The notes: generated by a model not told the origin, from the letters alone. Shown: positions 25,144 through 34,649, counted from the first letter of the stretch. The stretch is 64,000 bases of DNA from Actinoplanes flavus (GCF_017592555.1 NZ_JAGFNS010000023.1:81188-145187); one strand, 5' to 3'. Translations and numbers: made by a program.

Positions 25144-25601
25144 CCCTGCGCATCACCATCGACGACCTCACCGGCCCCGACATCGCCGCCCTCCTGCAAC
25201 AACACGTCGACGACATGCGCGCCATCAGCCCACCCGACAGCAAACACGCCCTCGACCTCAACGGCCTGCGCCAACCCGACATCACCCTCTGGACCGCCCA
25301 CGACGACCACCAACTCGTCGGCTGCGCCGCCCTCAAACACCTCGACCCCACCACCGCCGAAATCAAATCCATGCGCACCGCCACCACCGCCCAACGCCGC
25401 GGCGTCGCCACCACCCTCCTGCACCACCTCATCACCCAAGCCCGCCACCGCCACTACACCGACCTCTACCTGGAAACCGGCACCGCCGACTACTTCGCCC
25501 CCGCCCGCGCCCTCTACCAGCGCTTCGGCTTCCACACCTGCCCACCCTTCGCCGACTACCAGCCCGACCCCCACAGCACCCACATGCACCTCACCCTCTG
25601 A
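25140..25601 (+). CDS. GNAT family N-acetyltransferase
   Basis: A 153-residue acetyltransferase whose start overlaps the previous stop (ATGA). The acetyl-CoA pyrophosphate loop is AEIKSMRTATTAQRRGVATTLL, with the QRRGVA pattern, followed by LYLETGTADYFAPARALYQRFGF, typical of YkkB/ElaA-like GNATs. It is the last gene of the unit that starts with cbtB. Whether it joins cobalt metabolism or is a passenger is unclear. No terminator is obvious after it. Confidence 0.88.
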   Translation: MTLRITIDDLTGPDIAALLQQHVDDMRAISPPDSKHALDLNGLRQPDITLWTAHDDHQLVGCAALKHLDPTTAEIKSMRTATTAQRRGVATTLLHHLITQARHRHYTDLYLETGTADYFAPARALYQRFGFHTCPPFADYQPDPHSTHMHLTL

Positions 25602-25945
25602 ACCCTTTCCGGTACGCACCACCCCGCCCCCGCCGAACCACACCTCCCGCAGCACCACGCGACCACGCTGCCCACGCACGCCCGCGACGCACCATCCGGG
25701 CTTTGCGCCCCCGGTCACCCTCACCCCCCACCCCGGGCGAGAACACCGCAACAACGGTGTGAACCATCGACGAACACGACCGCCTGAGCTGAATGCCTGT
25801 CCCTCTACCTCCACCAGGGCGGGTTTCATCGAATGCAGAACCCGCATCGGCGGGCGACCCAATTCGGCGACGAAGGCGGCGGAGCTGATTACGTCCGCCA
25901 GAACGGGGTTCTGTCTCGCGAAGTGTGATCGAAGCTTGCTGATGA
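25602..25945. other. Intergenic stretch before the ISL3 remnant
   Basis: No gene is seen. The segment around 25904-25935, starting GGGGTTCTGTCTCGCGAAG, may be the left end of the inserted ISL3 element, but no matching right end was found. Confidence 0.35.
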
Positions 25946-26869
25946 ATCGTTGGGTCACTGTGCGATGCATCGATCCAGCAGGTCCTGCCCCATCTTGACG
26001 GCCTCCGCATCGAGAAGGTGGAACGGTCGAACGCCGGCTTGCAGCTGTGGGCCAGCGTCCGCGACCGCACGGCGGTTTGTCCGACCTGCGGCACTGCGAC
26101 AGGGCGGGTGCACGGCCGCTACCTGCGCCAGTTGACGGACACCCCAGTCGCCGGGCAGCCGGCCCGGATTCTGCTGCGGGTCCGCCGCTTCATCTGCGCA
26201 AACACCTCCTGCGTGGTCCGGACGTTCGTCGAGCAGGTCGACGGGTTGACCCGGCGGCGGTTGCGCAGCACCGACGGGCTGCGGCAGATGCTGACCGCGA
26301 TCGGCCTGGCCCTTGCCGGCCGGGCCGGAACACGTCTTGCCGCCGTGCTGGGCGTGCTTACCAGCCGCAGCAGCCTGCTCCGGCTGGTACGAGCCCTGCC
26401 GGACCCGCCGCAGCGTCCCGTGGCGGTGCTGGGGGTCGACGACTTCGCGATCAGACGAGGCCACCACTACGGCACCGTGCTGATCGACTGCGAGACCGGG
26501 CAGGTCATCGACTTGCTCGTCGGCCGCGATGCCGCACCGCTGGCCGGCTGGCTCGCCGCGCACGCGACACCGCAGGTGATCTGCCGAGACCGGGCCAGCG
26601 CCTACGCCGAAGCCGCCCGCGCCAGTGCACCCGACGCTGTGCAGGTCGCTGACCGGTTCCATCTGTGGGCGAACCTGGCCACTGCGGTGGAACGCTGCGT
26701 CGCCCGGCACAAGGCCTGCCTGCAGGAACCCGCCGCCGTGCAGGCCGTGCACCAGCCGGAGGCGGTCACTGAGACGCCGGAGCCGGCTGGGGCGATGGCG
26801 CAACGCCGCCGCGAGCACCACAAGCTGGTCCACGATCAGTGGGCGCTGCGACGGGCCCGACGCGGCTGA
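25946..26869 (+). pseudogene. ISL3 family transposase, truncated
   Basis: The frame is open from 25946, though the first usual start codon is the GTG at 26018, giving 283 residues. It has the N-terminal zinc ribbon (CPTCGTATGRVHGRY, then RRFICANTSCVVRTF), an HTH region, and the first two catalytic Asp of the DDE fold (VLGVDDFAIRRGHHYGT and VICRDRASAYAEA). The normal ISL3 transposase is above 400 residues; the C-terminal part with the catalytic Glu is missing. No terminal repeat pair could be found. I read it as an inactive relic. Confidence 0.8.
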
Positions 26870-27250
26870 CGCGCGCCCCACCGGTCCGCAGGCCGAACGG
26901 GCAGGTCGCGGCCCTGCAGGGCGTCCGTGCGACTCACTGCCCGGCCGTCGATAGATCGGTATGCGTGTGAATATGCGTGGCGGAACCGTCGTGTCCGGGA
27001 TTGCCTCTGTACCGCAGGCGCGGCCGGTCCGTTCCTTGTTTCAGGTTTTTGCCAGGTGATCGTCGCGGGTCGCTAGCGTGTCTTGTTGAGTGCACGGCGA
27101 TAGATGCCAGGCACCACAGATTCTTTTCGGCGTGCAGCTCTCCTGGGCCGAGACCTCGGAGGCGGCGCCATATTTCATGTGGTTGCGCGGCCCGCTGGAC
27201 GTGGTCCGAGTTGGGCTGTGGCCTGACTCGCGAAAAATGGGTGCTTCACG
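26870..27250. other. Intergenic leader of the first metalloprotease gene
   Basis: No gene is seen. From about 27074 (CTAGCGT) onward the sequence aligns loosely with the region upstream of the second metalloprotease (TTAGCGT near 39063), including GTGCACGG-GAT and CCACA blocks. A promoter and a leader of about 175 bases are suggested. Confidence 0.4.
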
Positions 27251-30200
27251 ATGTTGCAGAGTTGTCGATGGCGGCTGGTCATGGCCGCTGTGTGGGCGGT
27301 CCTGCTGGCCGCCGGGTTCACCACGGTCACGGCGCCGCCGGCGTACGCGCAGGAGACGTCACCGGTCGCGGCCACCGTCCGTCAGGTGGTCATCGATGAG
27401 ACCGATCACACGTCGCGGACGGAGACCGTTGTCGAGCTCGGCCTTCTCACGGTTCGGGTGAACAACCTCACCTTGGCGGAGCTTCCGTCCGGAACCCGCA
27501 TCAAGATCACGGTTCCGGGTGCCTCGACTCCCGAGGAGGCCGCCAAGATCCTCCAGAAGGATCCGGGCGCGATCACCGCGGTCGAAATCGTGGCCATGCC
27601 TGGCCCGTCGGTCGGCACGCACGGCCCGGTGGTCCACGACATCACCGTGATCCCGTTCACGTGGGAGGGCGCCACCGCGTTCACCCGCACCCCGGAAAGT
27701 ATCAAGGCGGACGTCCAAGCGGGCCTCAACCAGTGGGCCGCCATCAGCCGGGGGATGATCACCCCTGGCACCGTGACGATGCTGGACACCGTCGTCACCG
27801 CCAAGCCGCAGCCTTGCAACCTGGGCAGCTACGCGAGCGTCGTGAAGACGACGCTCGGCCATGGCCCGTCCGGCAACACCGACCACTGGATGTACGTGCC
27901 GAGCCAGAACCTCGGATGCGGCTGGGCCGGGGTCGCGTGGGCGCCAGGTAATGAGATCGCCACCGCGGACGAGGGCTACGCCGGCGTGCACGTGACCAAG
28001 CACGAGTTCGGACACAACCTCGGACTTTCCCATGCGGCCGCGGAGTGGTGCGGTCCTGCCTGTGACAGCTCGAAGTGGGGGGCTCAGAACTATCTGCAGC
28101 CCACCGGAACCTGGAGCATCGCCGAGCCGTTGACCTCCGACTACTCCACGAAGCTGGGCTGGTTCACCGACACCGACACACCACTGATCACCGGCCCCGG
28201 CACCTACCAGCTAACCTCGATCGACCAGGATTCCGGCGTACGCGCCCTGCGATTCCGCCCGGCAACCGGCACCGACATCTACGTCGAATACCGGCCCACC
28301 ACGATATCGGCGCCCACCGCCCGTCCCGGCTGGGTCGGCGGACTGCAGGCCGACCGCATGTGGGGCAGCCAGTCCCTGCTGCTGGACGTGACTCCCGGCT
28401 GGGCCAAGAACGACGACGCGATGCAGCCGACCCTGACGGCCGGCAACACCTGGCGGGTACCCGGCACCGGCTACACGGTGCGACTCGCCTCCGCCGACGC
28501 CACCACCGCCGGCGTCGTGGTCACCGACGCCACGGCCGACACGCAGGCACCGGCCGCACCCGGCGACGTGACCATTCCCGGGTCGAGCAACGGCAGAACG
28601 GACACGCCGACCTTCACCGTGGGCTGGACCCCCGCCGCGTCCGCGGAAGCCGACACGGTGGTCGGATACCGGGTGACCGTGCGCAGCGCCACCGGGTCGC
28701 AGTGGGTGGTCAGTGCCCCCGCCGACAAGACCTCCGCCGAGGTCACCCTGCCGACCGCGCAGAACTGGTGGCCGACCGGGGCGATGACGATCACCGTGCA
28801 GGCTCTCGACGCCGCCGGTAACGCCAGCACCGGGGCCCGGCTCGACAGCGGCTACAAAGCCGATCCCAACCCGCCGGACATGCAGGCACCGGCCGCACCG
28901 ACCGACGTGACCCTGCCCGACTCGGGCGGTGACTGGGTGGGCAGCTCGTTCACCGTCGGATGGACCCCGGCGGCGACCGCAGTCGACGACAAGGTGCTCG
29001 AATACCGGGTGGCAGCCACGACCGACTCCGGTGTCCAAGCGGTGAGCGGCGCCGCCGCCGACAACACCTCAGCGCCGGTGTACCTGCCGATCGGCTCGGG
29101 CGTCGAAGGACCGGTGACGATCACCGTGCAGGCGATCGACGCGGCCGGTAACGCCAGCACCGAGGCCACCGCAACGGCCGCCTACGACACCAAAGCGCCC
29201 GCCGCTGTGAACGTCACCCAGCCGGTCATGGAAGCCACCGTGCAAACCACCGCCTTGCAGATCACCTGGGACACCCCGGCCGAGACCGGCTCCGGGCTGG
29301 ACCACTACCAGGTCGGGCTCAACTACCAGGTCGTGGCCGACAACGTTGCTGGCGGCACGAACTCCGTGACCCTGCCGCTCCCACCGGAAGGCGGAGGCAA
29401 CTACGTCAACATGAGGGCCGTCGACAAGGCCGGCAACTACGGTGCCTGGGGTCCCAAGATCTGGTTCAACGTCGCCCGCGACATCACCGCGCCGACCAAC
29501 GTGCGCATCACCCAACCGGCCGATGGCAGCACCGTGACCGGCACGACCTTCCAGGCCGCCTGGGACACCCCGACCGAAACCGGCTCCGGCCTGGACCACT
29601 ACCGGATACTGATCGACGGAACCGTCTGGATCACCGACGTGCCCGCGGGCACGAACACCACCACGGTGACGACCCCGGCGGGGACCGGTAACCACACCCT
29701 CGCCGTCCAGGCCTTCGACAAGTCCGGCAACGCCAGTTCGGCGGCGGCAGCACAGATCACCTTCACCGTCGCCAGCGCGCCCGACACCACGGCGCCGACC
29801 ACCGTGCACATCACCAGCCCGGCCAGCGGGAGCACCGTCACCACGGCCACCTATGAACTGGCCTGGGACATACCCACCGAGACCGGCTCCGGCCTCGACC
29901 ACTACCAGGTCCTCATCGACAGCGTCGAGGTGAACAACAACGTGCCCGCCGGCACGAACACCCTGACACTGAACACCCCGACAACCGACGGTCAGCATTA
30001 CGCCGAGATCCGCGCCTACGACAAGGCCGGCAACCGCAGCTCCGCCGCATCGTCGCGGACCTACTTCAACACCGCCACCGGTGCCGACACCACCGCGCCC
30101 AGCACCGTGCAGATCACCAGCCCGGCCAACGGCAGCACCGTGACCGGAGCCAGTATCCAGGTGACGTGGAACGCCGCCACCGACACCGGCTCCGGCCTCG

Positions 30201-30535
30201 ACCACTACGAACTCGTCCTCGACGGTACGGCAGTGAAGACCGAACCCGCCCCATTGACGTCCACGAGCCTGGCCATGCCCTCCGTCGGTGAGCACACCCT
30301 GGGCATCCGGGCCTACGACAAGGCCGGCAACCGCAGCTCCGCCACGGCATCCCAGGTCACCTTCACCGTCGGCGCTGCGCCTGGCACCCCTGCGCCCTGG
30401 ACGGTCGGAACCCGGTACGAGGTCGGAGACCTCGTCACCTACAACGGCACCACCTACCGCTGCCTGCAAGCACACACCGCACAGATCGACTGGGCACCAG
30501 CGACCACCGCAGCACTGTGGCAACCCGTCACCTGA
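27251..30535 (+). CDS. Secreted zinc metalloprotease with Ig/FnIII-like repeats and chitin-binding end (paralogue 1)
   Basis: A 1094-residue secreted protein. The signal peptide is at 1-33 (cleavage after AYA). A metzincin-like zinc site HEFGHNLGLSH lies at 251-261 within a domain resembling gametolysin-type M11 peptidases, flanked by Cys pairs. From about residue 430 follow two Ig-like domains (TQAPAAPGDVTIPGS) and four repeats with ETGSGLDHYQVLIDG-like cores. The last 48 residues (TRYEVGDLVTYNGTTYRCLQ) are a chitin-binding CBM5/12-like module. It probably digests or binds surface material outside the cell. It is a close paralogue of the protein at 39231. Confidence 0.87.
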   Translation: MLQSCRWRLVMAAVWAVLLAAGFTTVTAPPAYAQETSPVAATVRQVVIDETDHTSRTETVVELGLLTVRVNNLTLAELPSGTRIKITVPGASTPEEAAKILQKDPGAITAVEIVAMPGPSVGTHGPVVHDITVIPFTWEGATAFTRTPESIKADVQAGLNQWAAISRGMITPGTVTMLDTVVTAKPQPCNLGSYASVVKTTLGHGPSGNTDHWMYVPSQNLGCGWAGVAWAPGNEIATADEGYAGVHVTKHEFGHNLGLSHAAAEWCGPACDSSKWGAQNYLQPTGTWSIAEPLTSDYSTKLGWFTDTDTPLITGPGTYQLTSIDQDSGVRALRFRPATGTDIYVEYRPTTISAPTARPGWVGGLQADRMWGSQSLLLDVTPGWAKNDDAMQPTLTAGNTWRVPGTGYTVRLASADATTAGVVVTDATADTQAPAAPGDVTIPGSSNGRTDTPTFTVGWTPAASAEADTVVGYRVTVRSATGSQWVVSAPADKTSAEVTLPTAQNWWPTGAMTITVQALDAAGNASTGARLDSGYKADPNPPDMQAPAAPTDVTLPDSGGDWVGSSFTVGWTPAATAVDDKVLEYRVAATTDSGVQAVSGAAADNTSAPVYLPIGSGVEGPVTITVQAIDAAGNASTEATATAAYDTKAPAAVNVTQPVMEATVQTTALQITWDTPAETGSGLDHYQVGLNYQVVADNVAGGTNSVTLPLPPEGGGNYVNMRAVDKAGNYGAWGPKIWFNVARDITAPTNVRITQPADGSTVTGTTFQAAWDTPTETGSGLDHYRILIDGTVWITDVPAGTNTTTVTTPAGTGNHTLAVQAFDKSGNASSAAAAQITFTVASAPDTTAPTTVHITSPASGSTVTTATYELAWDIPTETGSGLDHYQVLIDSVEVNNNVPAGTNTLTLNTPTTDGQHYAEIRAYDKAGNRSSAASSRTYFNTATGADTTAPSTVQITSPANGSTVTGASIQVTWNAATDTGSGLDHYELVLDGTAVKTEPAPLTSTSLAMPSVGEHTLGIRAYDKAGNRSSATASQVTFTVGAAPGTPAPWTVGTRYEVGDLVTYNGTTYRCLQAHTAQIDWAPATTAALWQPVT

Positions 30536-30614
30536 CCCCAGCGGCCAGGCAAGACGAAACGCGCTACCTCCCAGGCCCCGTCCACACAGCGACAGCCTGA
30601 TCCCAGAAATCGAA

Positions 30615-30650
30615 AGCGTGGCCTGCGGCCGTCCGGCCGCAGGCCACGCT
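30615..30650 (+). terminator. Perfect 16-bp hairpin terminator
   Basis: Arms 30615-30630 and 30635-30650 are exact complements (AGCGTGGCCTGCGGCC) with a four-base loop, 80 bases after the metalloprotease stop codon. Confidence 0.85.
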
Positions 30651-30690
30651 GCCCCACCCGCCGGCGGCCGGCGTCGCATCGGACAGAAGG

Positions 30691-30822
30691 CCCCGAGTCC
30701 ACACCACCGTGGTCAGCCCCGCAGAAACCCGAGCATCCATCCTTGCCAAGCTGCTCGGTATCTCCCGCAGCACCCTCTACACCGCGATGTCCGAGCTGCA
30801 GGCCGCCAAGCGCGACCGCGGC
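30691..30822 (+). pseudogene. Remnant of a recombinase C-terminal helix-turn-helix
   Basis: One frame reads TRASILAKLLGISRSTLYTA followed by MSELQAAKRD, a Hin/resolvase-type helix-turn-helix. Nothing of the serine-recombinase catalytic domain precedes it, and the frame decays downstream. I take it as the tail of a broken resolvase or transposase. Confidence 0.45.
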
Positions 30823-31119
30823 GGGCTCGACAACGTCCTCGCTCAGCTGCCGCCGAACCCCGGCCCGGCCCCTGGCGGTCGACCAGTACAACCAGCTGCT
30901 CACCGGCCCTCACCAGGCGACTAACGGATCACCAAATCCCTAACGGTGGTTTTCGCTGGAAACTACGAGCACCCCTGGGAGGTGACGAGATGGCGGACAA
31001 ACTTCGACGGCAGAAGCCCTCACCGGGACAAAGCTCGCTGGCACGAGGGACATACCTCGATGGCAAAGGACACGAAACTTGGGGATCGGCACGCACACTG
31101 ACGCGCTGCCAGGGCGTGA

Positions 31120-31260
31120 CGGCCGCAGCTCGTCGACGAGTGGCTCGGCGACCTGCGTTCGGTGCGCCAGCTGCGTCGCTCCACGATCCGCAGCTACGCC
31201 TCGGCGATGGCGGCGTTCTGCTCGTTCGTCACCGACCCCCGCTTACGGCTGGGCAACGCG
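31120..31260 (+). pseudogene. Remnant of a tyrosine recombinase (SAM-like N-terminal domain)
   Basis: The frame between a stop at 31117 and about 31260 reads VDEWLGDLRSVRQLRRSTIR followed by SYASAMAAFCSFVTDPRL. This matches the core-binding domain of phage-type integrases. The catalytic domain with R..HxxR..Y is absent, so it is only a fragment. It lies 300 bases from the resolvase remnant. Confidence 0.55.
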
Positions 31261-31346
31261 CCAGCGCCGGTGACTGGACCAACTACGCATCCGGCATCAG
31301 CCGCCGAACCCTTCGACCCACGGAAACGGACAACGCATGACACCGA

Positions 31347-32357
31347 CTATCGGTGAAGGCCCTCGGCTTCGGCGCACAGGATTCGCTGCGCGCCGTCGCT
31401 GAGCCAGAACGTTGTTCCAGCGTGGTCGACGATCCGCATCTTGGCGGCACCGCGAGGCAGGACGGGTTCGAGGACTTCGCCTGTCCCGAGATCGAACAGG
31501 CGCTGTCCGCCTTTCCCTTCACCGGTCGCGAACACCGGTGTGAGCAGCACGAAGCGCCCCGAGGAGGTGACCTTGCCGTTGATGGCGTGCTTACCCGGCA
31601 GGCGCTTCCATCCCGATTGTTGATAGAGCGGCTCGGTCACCGTCCCGTCCGGCGTGACACGGGCGACGGTGAAGAAGTCGGCCCCGTACTTGCGCACACT
31701 CGAGGCGTCCGAGCCTTCAACGCAGACCAGCACGCTGCCACTGTGGCCGACCGCATCACCGATAATGCAGCCGTCGACCGACACGTCGGAGCTCCTGTTC
31801 AGTTCGTCGTCGCCGAATCGGTCGACCGGAAACCCGTCCGGGCCGAGAGTCCCGACCCGCGTCCATGACGCGCTCGTCTCGCCGATGCGCAGGAACGCCA
31901 GGTATCGCGGGTTGCCGACCGCGATCGGCTCATCGAGCACGACCACATGCTCGCCCGCGAGTGCTCCTCGGCTCGCGTGGCCGAGCACCCGCGGCCGCTG
32001 CCCGTGTTCAGCGAAGCGACGCAGTACATCGTCGCCGGCGATCGGCAACTCACGCCACGACCGCAGATCGGTTCCGTACACCCGCAGCGTGCCGGCATCG
32101 GCGATCACGCCGAATGCGCCGTCGTCGAGCAACACCGGCGCCGGGGCGTCATAGGCGTCGAACGGGTCACCCAACTCGTCGAGCAGCACCGTCTGAACCA
32201 CCTGATCGGCGATCGACACCAACGCGTACCGGGCACCGCCGCCCCACCACACGACGGCGTAGAACGCTCCGACACCGGATACCAGACACGACCCTGCCCG
32301 TATCGGACCGCCCACCTTGTCCGGCAGCCTGAACTCGGCCGTCTTCGCCAGTCTCAC
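31347..32357 (-). CDS. Hypothetical protein, possible beta-propeller (336 aa)
   Basis: Starts at the GTG at 32357, with GAGAGGG seven bases ahead; the longer open frame upstream overlaps the next gene and lacks a site. The sequence is beta-rich with regular turns (YALVSIADQVVQTVLLDELGD, LRVYGTDLRSWRELPIAGDD, FFTVARVTPDGTVTEPLY). It ends GTTFWLSDGAQRILCAEAEG, suggesting a propeller-like fold. No signal peptide, membrane segment or catalytic motif is seen. It follows the zinc-ribbon gene by 35 bases, probably in one transcript. I do not recognise a family. Confidence 0.65.
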   Translation of the reverse strand: MRLAKTAEFRLPDKVGGPIRAGSCLVSGVGAFYAVVWWGGGARYALVSIADQVVQTVLLDELGDPFDAYDAPAPVLLDDGAFGVIADAGTLRVYGTDLRSWRELPIAGDDVLRRFAEHGQRPRVLGHASRGALAGEHVVVLDEPIAVGNPRYLAFLRIGETSASWTRVGTLGPDGFPVDRFGDDELNRSSDVSVDGCIIGDAVGHSGSVLVCVEGSDASSVRKYGADFFTVARVTPDGTVTEPLYQQSGWKRLPGKHAINGKVTSSGRFVLLTPVFATGEGKGGQRLFDLGTGEVLEPVLPRGAAKMRIVDHAGTTFWLSDGAQRILCAEAEGLHR

Positions 32358-32392
32358 AAAGCACCCTCTCGATACGGCGGCCGAATACCGAG

Positions 32393-33019
32393 CTAGACCG
32401 ATGTGAAGTTCCACCGGGCCGGCAACTCGCTGTCGCACAGAGCGCAGGTGAAGTCGCCGTCACGCACGACATTGCGCTCCCTGCAGGATGGGCAGCGACG
32501 GAAGACGACCTTGTCGGTGAAATCACCGGGATGCGCTATGCCGAGCCGGTCGAGCGATTCCCGCACGGCGGGCCAACAATCGGGATCCGGGCAATAACCG
32601 GTGGATTGGTTGGTCACCTGGAGTACACGCCACCCAGACGCATCCCGGACGAACATCATCTCACCCGCGGCGAGTACGTCGCGGCCGGCGGCGAGCGCAA
32701 CATGTTCGCTGCGGCGCGGAGCCAGGTGGAGATCACCATCAAGCGTCACCACGAACGTGAGCGGCTCACCAAGGTCAGACCTTTCGAGCCCAGCGAGCCA
32801 GTCAGCCAGCAGGGTCGCAGAACGAACCGCGAACGCCGCCACCGTGACAGCCTCATCGCGGATCTCGGCCGGACCGACATACCTGAACCGCCTGATGTGC
32901 AACACCGCGTGACGGTATCCCCCGAACCTGTAGACGTCGACGTGAATACGACAGCATCCGCGCACCGGGACGGTCCAGAAGGCGTACCCGCCGCTCTGAA
33001 ACCAGGCAGTGGCTGTCAT
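32393..33019 (-). CDS. Hypothetical protein with C-terminal zinc ribbon
   Basis: About 208 residues from the ATG at 33019; a GTG at 33052 with AGGA ahead would add 11. The N-terminal domain (AWFQSGGYAFWTVPVRGCCR, then HAVLHIRRFRYVGPAE) is unfamiliar. The C-terminus has CPSC and CALC pairs (FRRCPSCRERNVVRDGDF, then TCALCDSELP), a zinc ribbon as in nucleic-acid or ubiquitin-like adaptor proteins. It is upstream of the 31347 gene and divergent from the ECF sigma gene, sharing a 60-93 base promoter region. The function is unknown. Confidence 0.6.
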   Translation of the reverse strand: MTATAWFQSGGYAFWTVPVRGCCRIHVDVYRFGGYRHAVLHIRRFRYVGPAEIRDEAVTVAAFAVRSATLLADWLAGLERSDLGEPLTFVVTLDGDLHLAPRRSEHVALAAGRDVLAAGEMMFVRDASGWRVLQVTNQSTGYCPDPDCWPAVRESLDRLGIAHPGDFTDKVVFRRCPSCRERNVVRDGDFTCALCDSELPARWNFTSV

Positions 33020-33078
33020 CACGCCGCCCAGACCTGGACCCGCGTGACCCACGCCATCCTATGATCCGGGGCCGCTCT

Positions 33079-33107
33079 GCAACGTTCCGCCGGGCACGCA
33101 CGTGTAG
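33079..33107 (+). promoter_or_regulatory. Candidate ECF-type promoter giving a near-leaderless sigma mRNA
   Basis: GCAACG (33079-33084) and CGTGTAG (33101-33107) are 16 bases apart and fit a -35/-10 pair for an ECF sigma factor. The ATG begins six bases after the -10. No ribosome site precedes it. Autoregulation is the likely reading. Confidence 0.5.
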
Positions 33108-33112
33108 TCGCC

Positions 33113-33658
33113 ATGATCAACACCGTCGAGCCCCGATCGGAAACGCCAGACCCCGTGCACCACGACCCACCATCATTCGACGAGGTCTACGCCGCCCACT
33201 TCGCCGACCTCACCGTGCAACTGTTCGCCTACTTCGGCGACCGACAGGAAGCACAAGACGTCGTCCAGGAAGCCTTCTGCCGGGCATACACCCGATGGAA
33301 AAACATCTCCGAGTACGACGACCCGGTCGCCTGGATCCGACGAGTCGCCTGGAACCTCGCGGTCAGCAGATGGCGACGAGCCCGAACCGCACTGCGCTTC
33401 CTCCGCCGGCAACCGACCGCCGAACCCGTCACCGACGGACCCACCCCGGAACGAGTCGCCCTGATCGCCGCCCTCGCCACCCTCCCACCGGCCCAACGCC
33501 GCGCCGTCGTCCTGCACTACCTCGCCGACCTGCCCACCACCGAAATCGCCATCCGCGAACGCGTCACCGAATCGACCGTCCGCTCCCACCTGCACCGCGG
33601 CCGCGCCGCACTGTCCGCCCAGCTCACCACCTCGAACTCGCACGGAGGTGCGTCATGA
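33113..33658 (+). CDS. ECF-type RNA polymerase sigma factor
   Basis: A 181-residue sigma-70 relative. Region 2 is YAAHFADLTVQLFAYFGDRQEAQDVVQEAFCRAYTRW, and region 4 is LATLPPAQRRAVVLHYLADLPTTEIAIRERVTESTVRSHL. This fits the SigE-like/ECF group common in actinomycetes. The next gene starts at the ATG that overlaps its stop (ATGA) and encodes a membrane-anchored protein, likely its regulator. It should direct RNA polymerase to a small set of promoters in response to a surface signal. The trigger is unknown. Confidence 0.92.
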   Translation: MINTVEPRSETPDPVHHDPPSFDEVYAAHFADLTVQLFAYFGDRQEAQDVVQEAFCRAYTRWKNISEYDDPVAWIRRVAWNLAVSRWRRARTALRFLRRQPTAEPVTDGPTPERVALIAALATLPPAQRRAVVLHYLADLPTTEIAIRERVTESTVRSHLHRGRAALSAQLTTSNSHGGAS

Positions 33659-34644
33659 CCACCGACCATCTCGAGGCACAATTCGCGGAACTACGAGCCG
33701 ACACCCTGCCCACCGTCCGCCCACCCGGAACAGCAGCGGTACGCCAGACCATACGACGCCGCCGCACCGGCCGCGCCGTACTCTCCGCAGCAGCCGCCGT
33801 CCTCGTCATCGCCGCCGGAATCACCGCGACGACCGGCAACCGGTCCCCCGCTCCGCCCGCCACCACCACGACACCCTCCCCCGAACCGACTCCGACCCCC
33901 GCCTTCCAGCAGGCAGACATCGCCCGGCAGGCACTCAACGAATCACACCACGCAACCCCCGCCATCGACGTCGCCGAACAGGTCGTCAACAACTACCACC
34001 TCGACCACGGCAACTACCCCGGCGACCTGGTGCTCCGCGCCGCCTGCGCCGGAACCGGGGAATTCACGCTGACCGTCCACTCCCAGAAGAACCGCAAGGT
34101 GAACTGGAAACGAATCACCGAACTGCAAGTACCGTGCTCCGCCCAGCCCGAACCGGTGAGCATCCCCTTCACCATGGTCGAAGGAGCCGCCCTCCACCGC
34201 TTCCGGATAGACGGAGCCCCAAAATTCACCGACCGGCAGGCCGGATTCGCCTACCAGGTCACCAGCAAGAACGGCGAGCCGCTCAACGGCGACCGCAAAC
34301 CCGCCGACACCTTCGACCTCAACCGCCGGCTGAACCTGGCCGGCCGCCACGTCGTCTTCGAAGCAATCACACGATCACTCGTGGACACCAGTGGGGAGCA
34401 CACCCCACCATCCGTCCCAGCCGGCGAATACCTGCTCCTGACCAAATGCACCGGCAAACCCGACCTCGGACGACTCACGGTGGCCCAGGACCGGAAAGAA
34501 ATCGTCACCGTGGACTCGCCCTGCACCGAACCGTCCGGAGAACAGATCGAAACCCCGGTGAGCTGGACCGGCGAACCAGCGAATCTCTTCCCCGGATTGG
34601 TCACCGAGGAAGGCCTGCTCCACTACGCCCTCGTCCGCAGATAG
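33655..34644 (+). CDS. Membrane protein coupled to the ECF sigma (anti-sigma-like)
   Basis: A 329-residue protein with GGAGG seven bases before the ATG. It has a short cytoplasmic region (MTTDHLEAQFAELRADTLP), an Arg-rich segment and one membrane helix (AVLSAAAAVLVIAAGITATT). A Pro/Thr linker leads to an extracytoplasmic domain of about 250 residues with paired Cys. The cytoplasmic part is short and lacks the ZAS zinc motif, so anti-sigma function is inferred from gene order and topology only. The outer domain could be the sensor. Confidence 0.75.
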   Translation: MTTDHLEAQFAELRADTLPTVRPPGTAAVRQTIRRRRTGRAVLSAAAAVLVIAAGITATTGNRSPAPPATTTTPSPEPTPTPAFQQADIARQALNESHHATPAIDVAEQVVNNYHLDHGNYPGDLVLRAACAGTGEFTLTVHSQKNRKVNWKRITELQVPCSAQPEPVSIPFTMVEGAALHRFRIDGAPKFTDRQAGFAYQVTSKNGEPLNGDRKPADTFDLNRRLNLAGRHVVFEAITRSLVDTSGEHTPPSVPAGEYLLLTKCTGKPDLGRLTVAQDRKEIVTVDSPCTEPSGEQIETPVSWTGEPANLFPGLVTEEGLLHYALVRR

Positions 34645-34649
34645 GCGCT

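Noticed and set aside
26018..26869. Functional ISL3 element
   Set aside because: The transposase lacks the catalytic Glu region and no inverted terminal repeat pair was found.
26870..31346. A second copy of the 35-bp transposon ends around metalloprotease 1
   Set aside because: I looked for GGCCCTTGA...CGGAACGGAAA and its complement on both sides and did not find it.
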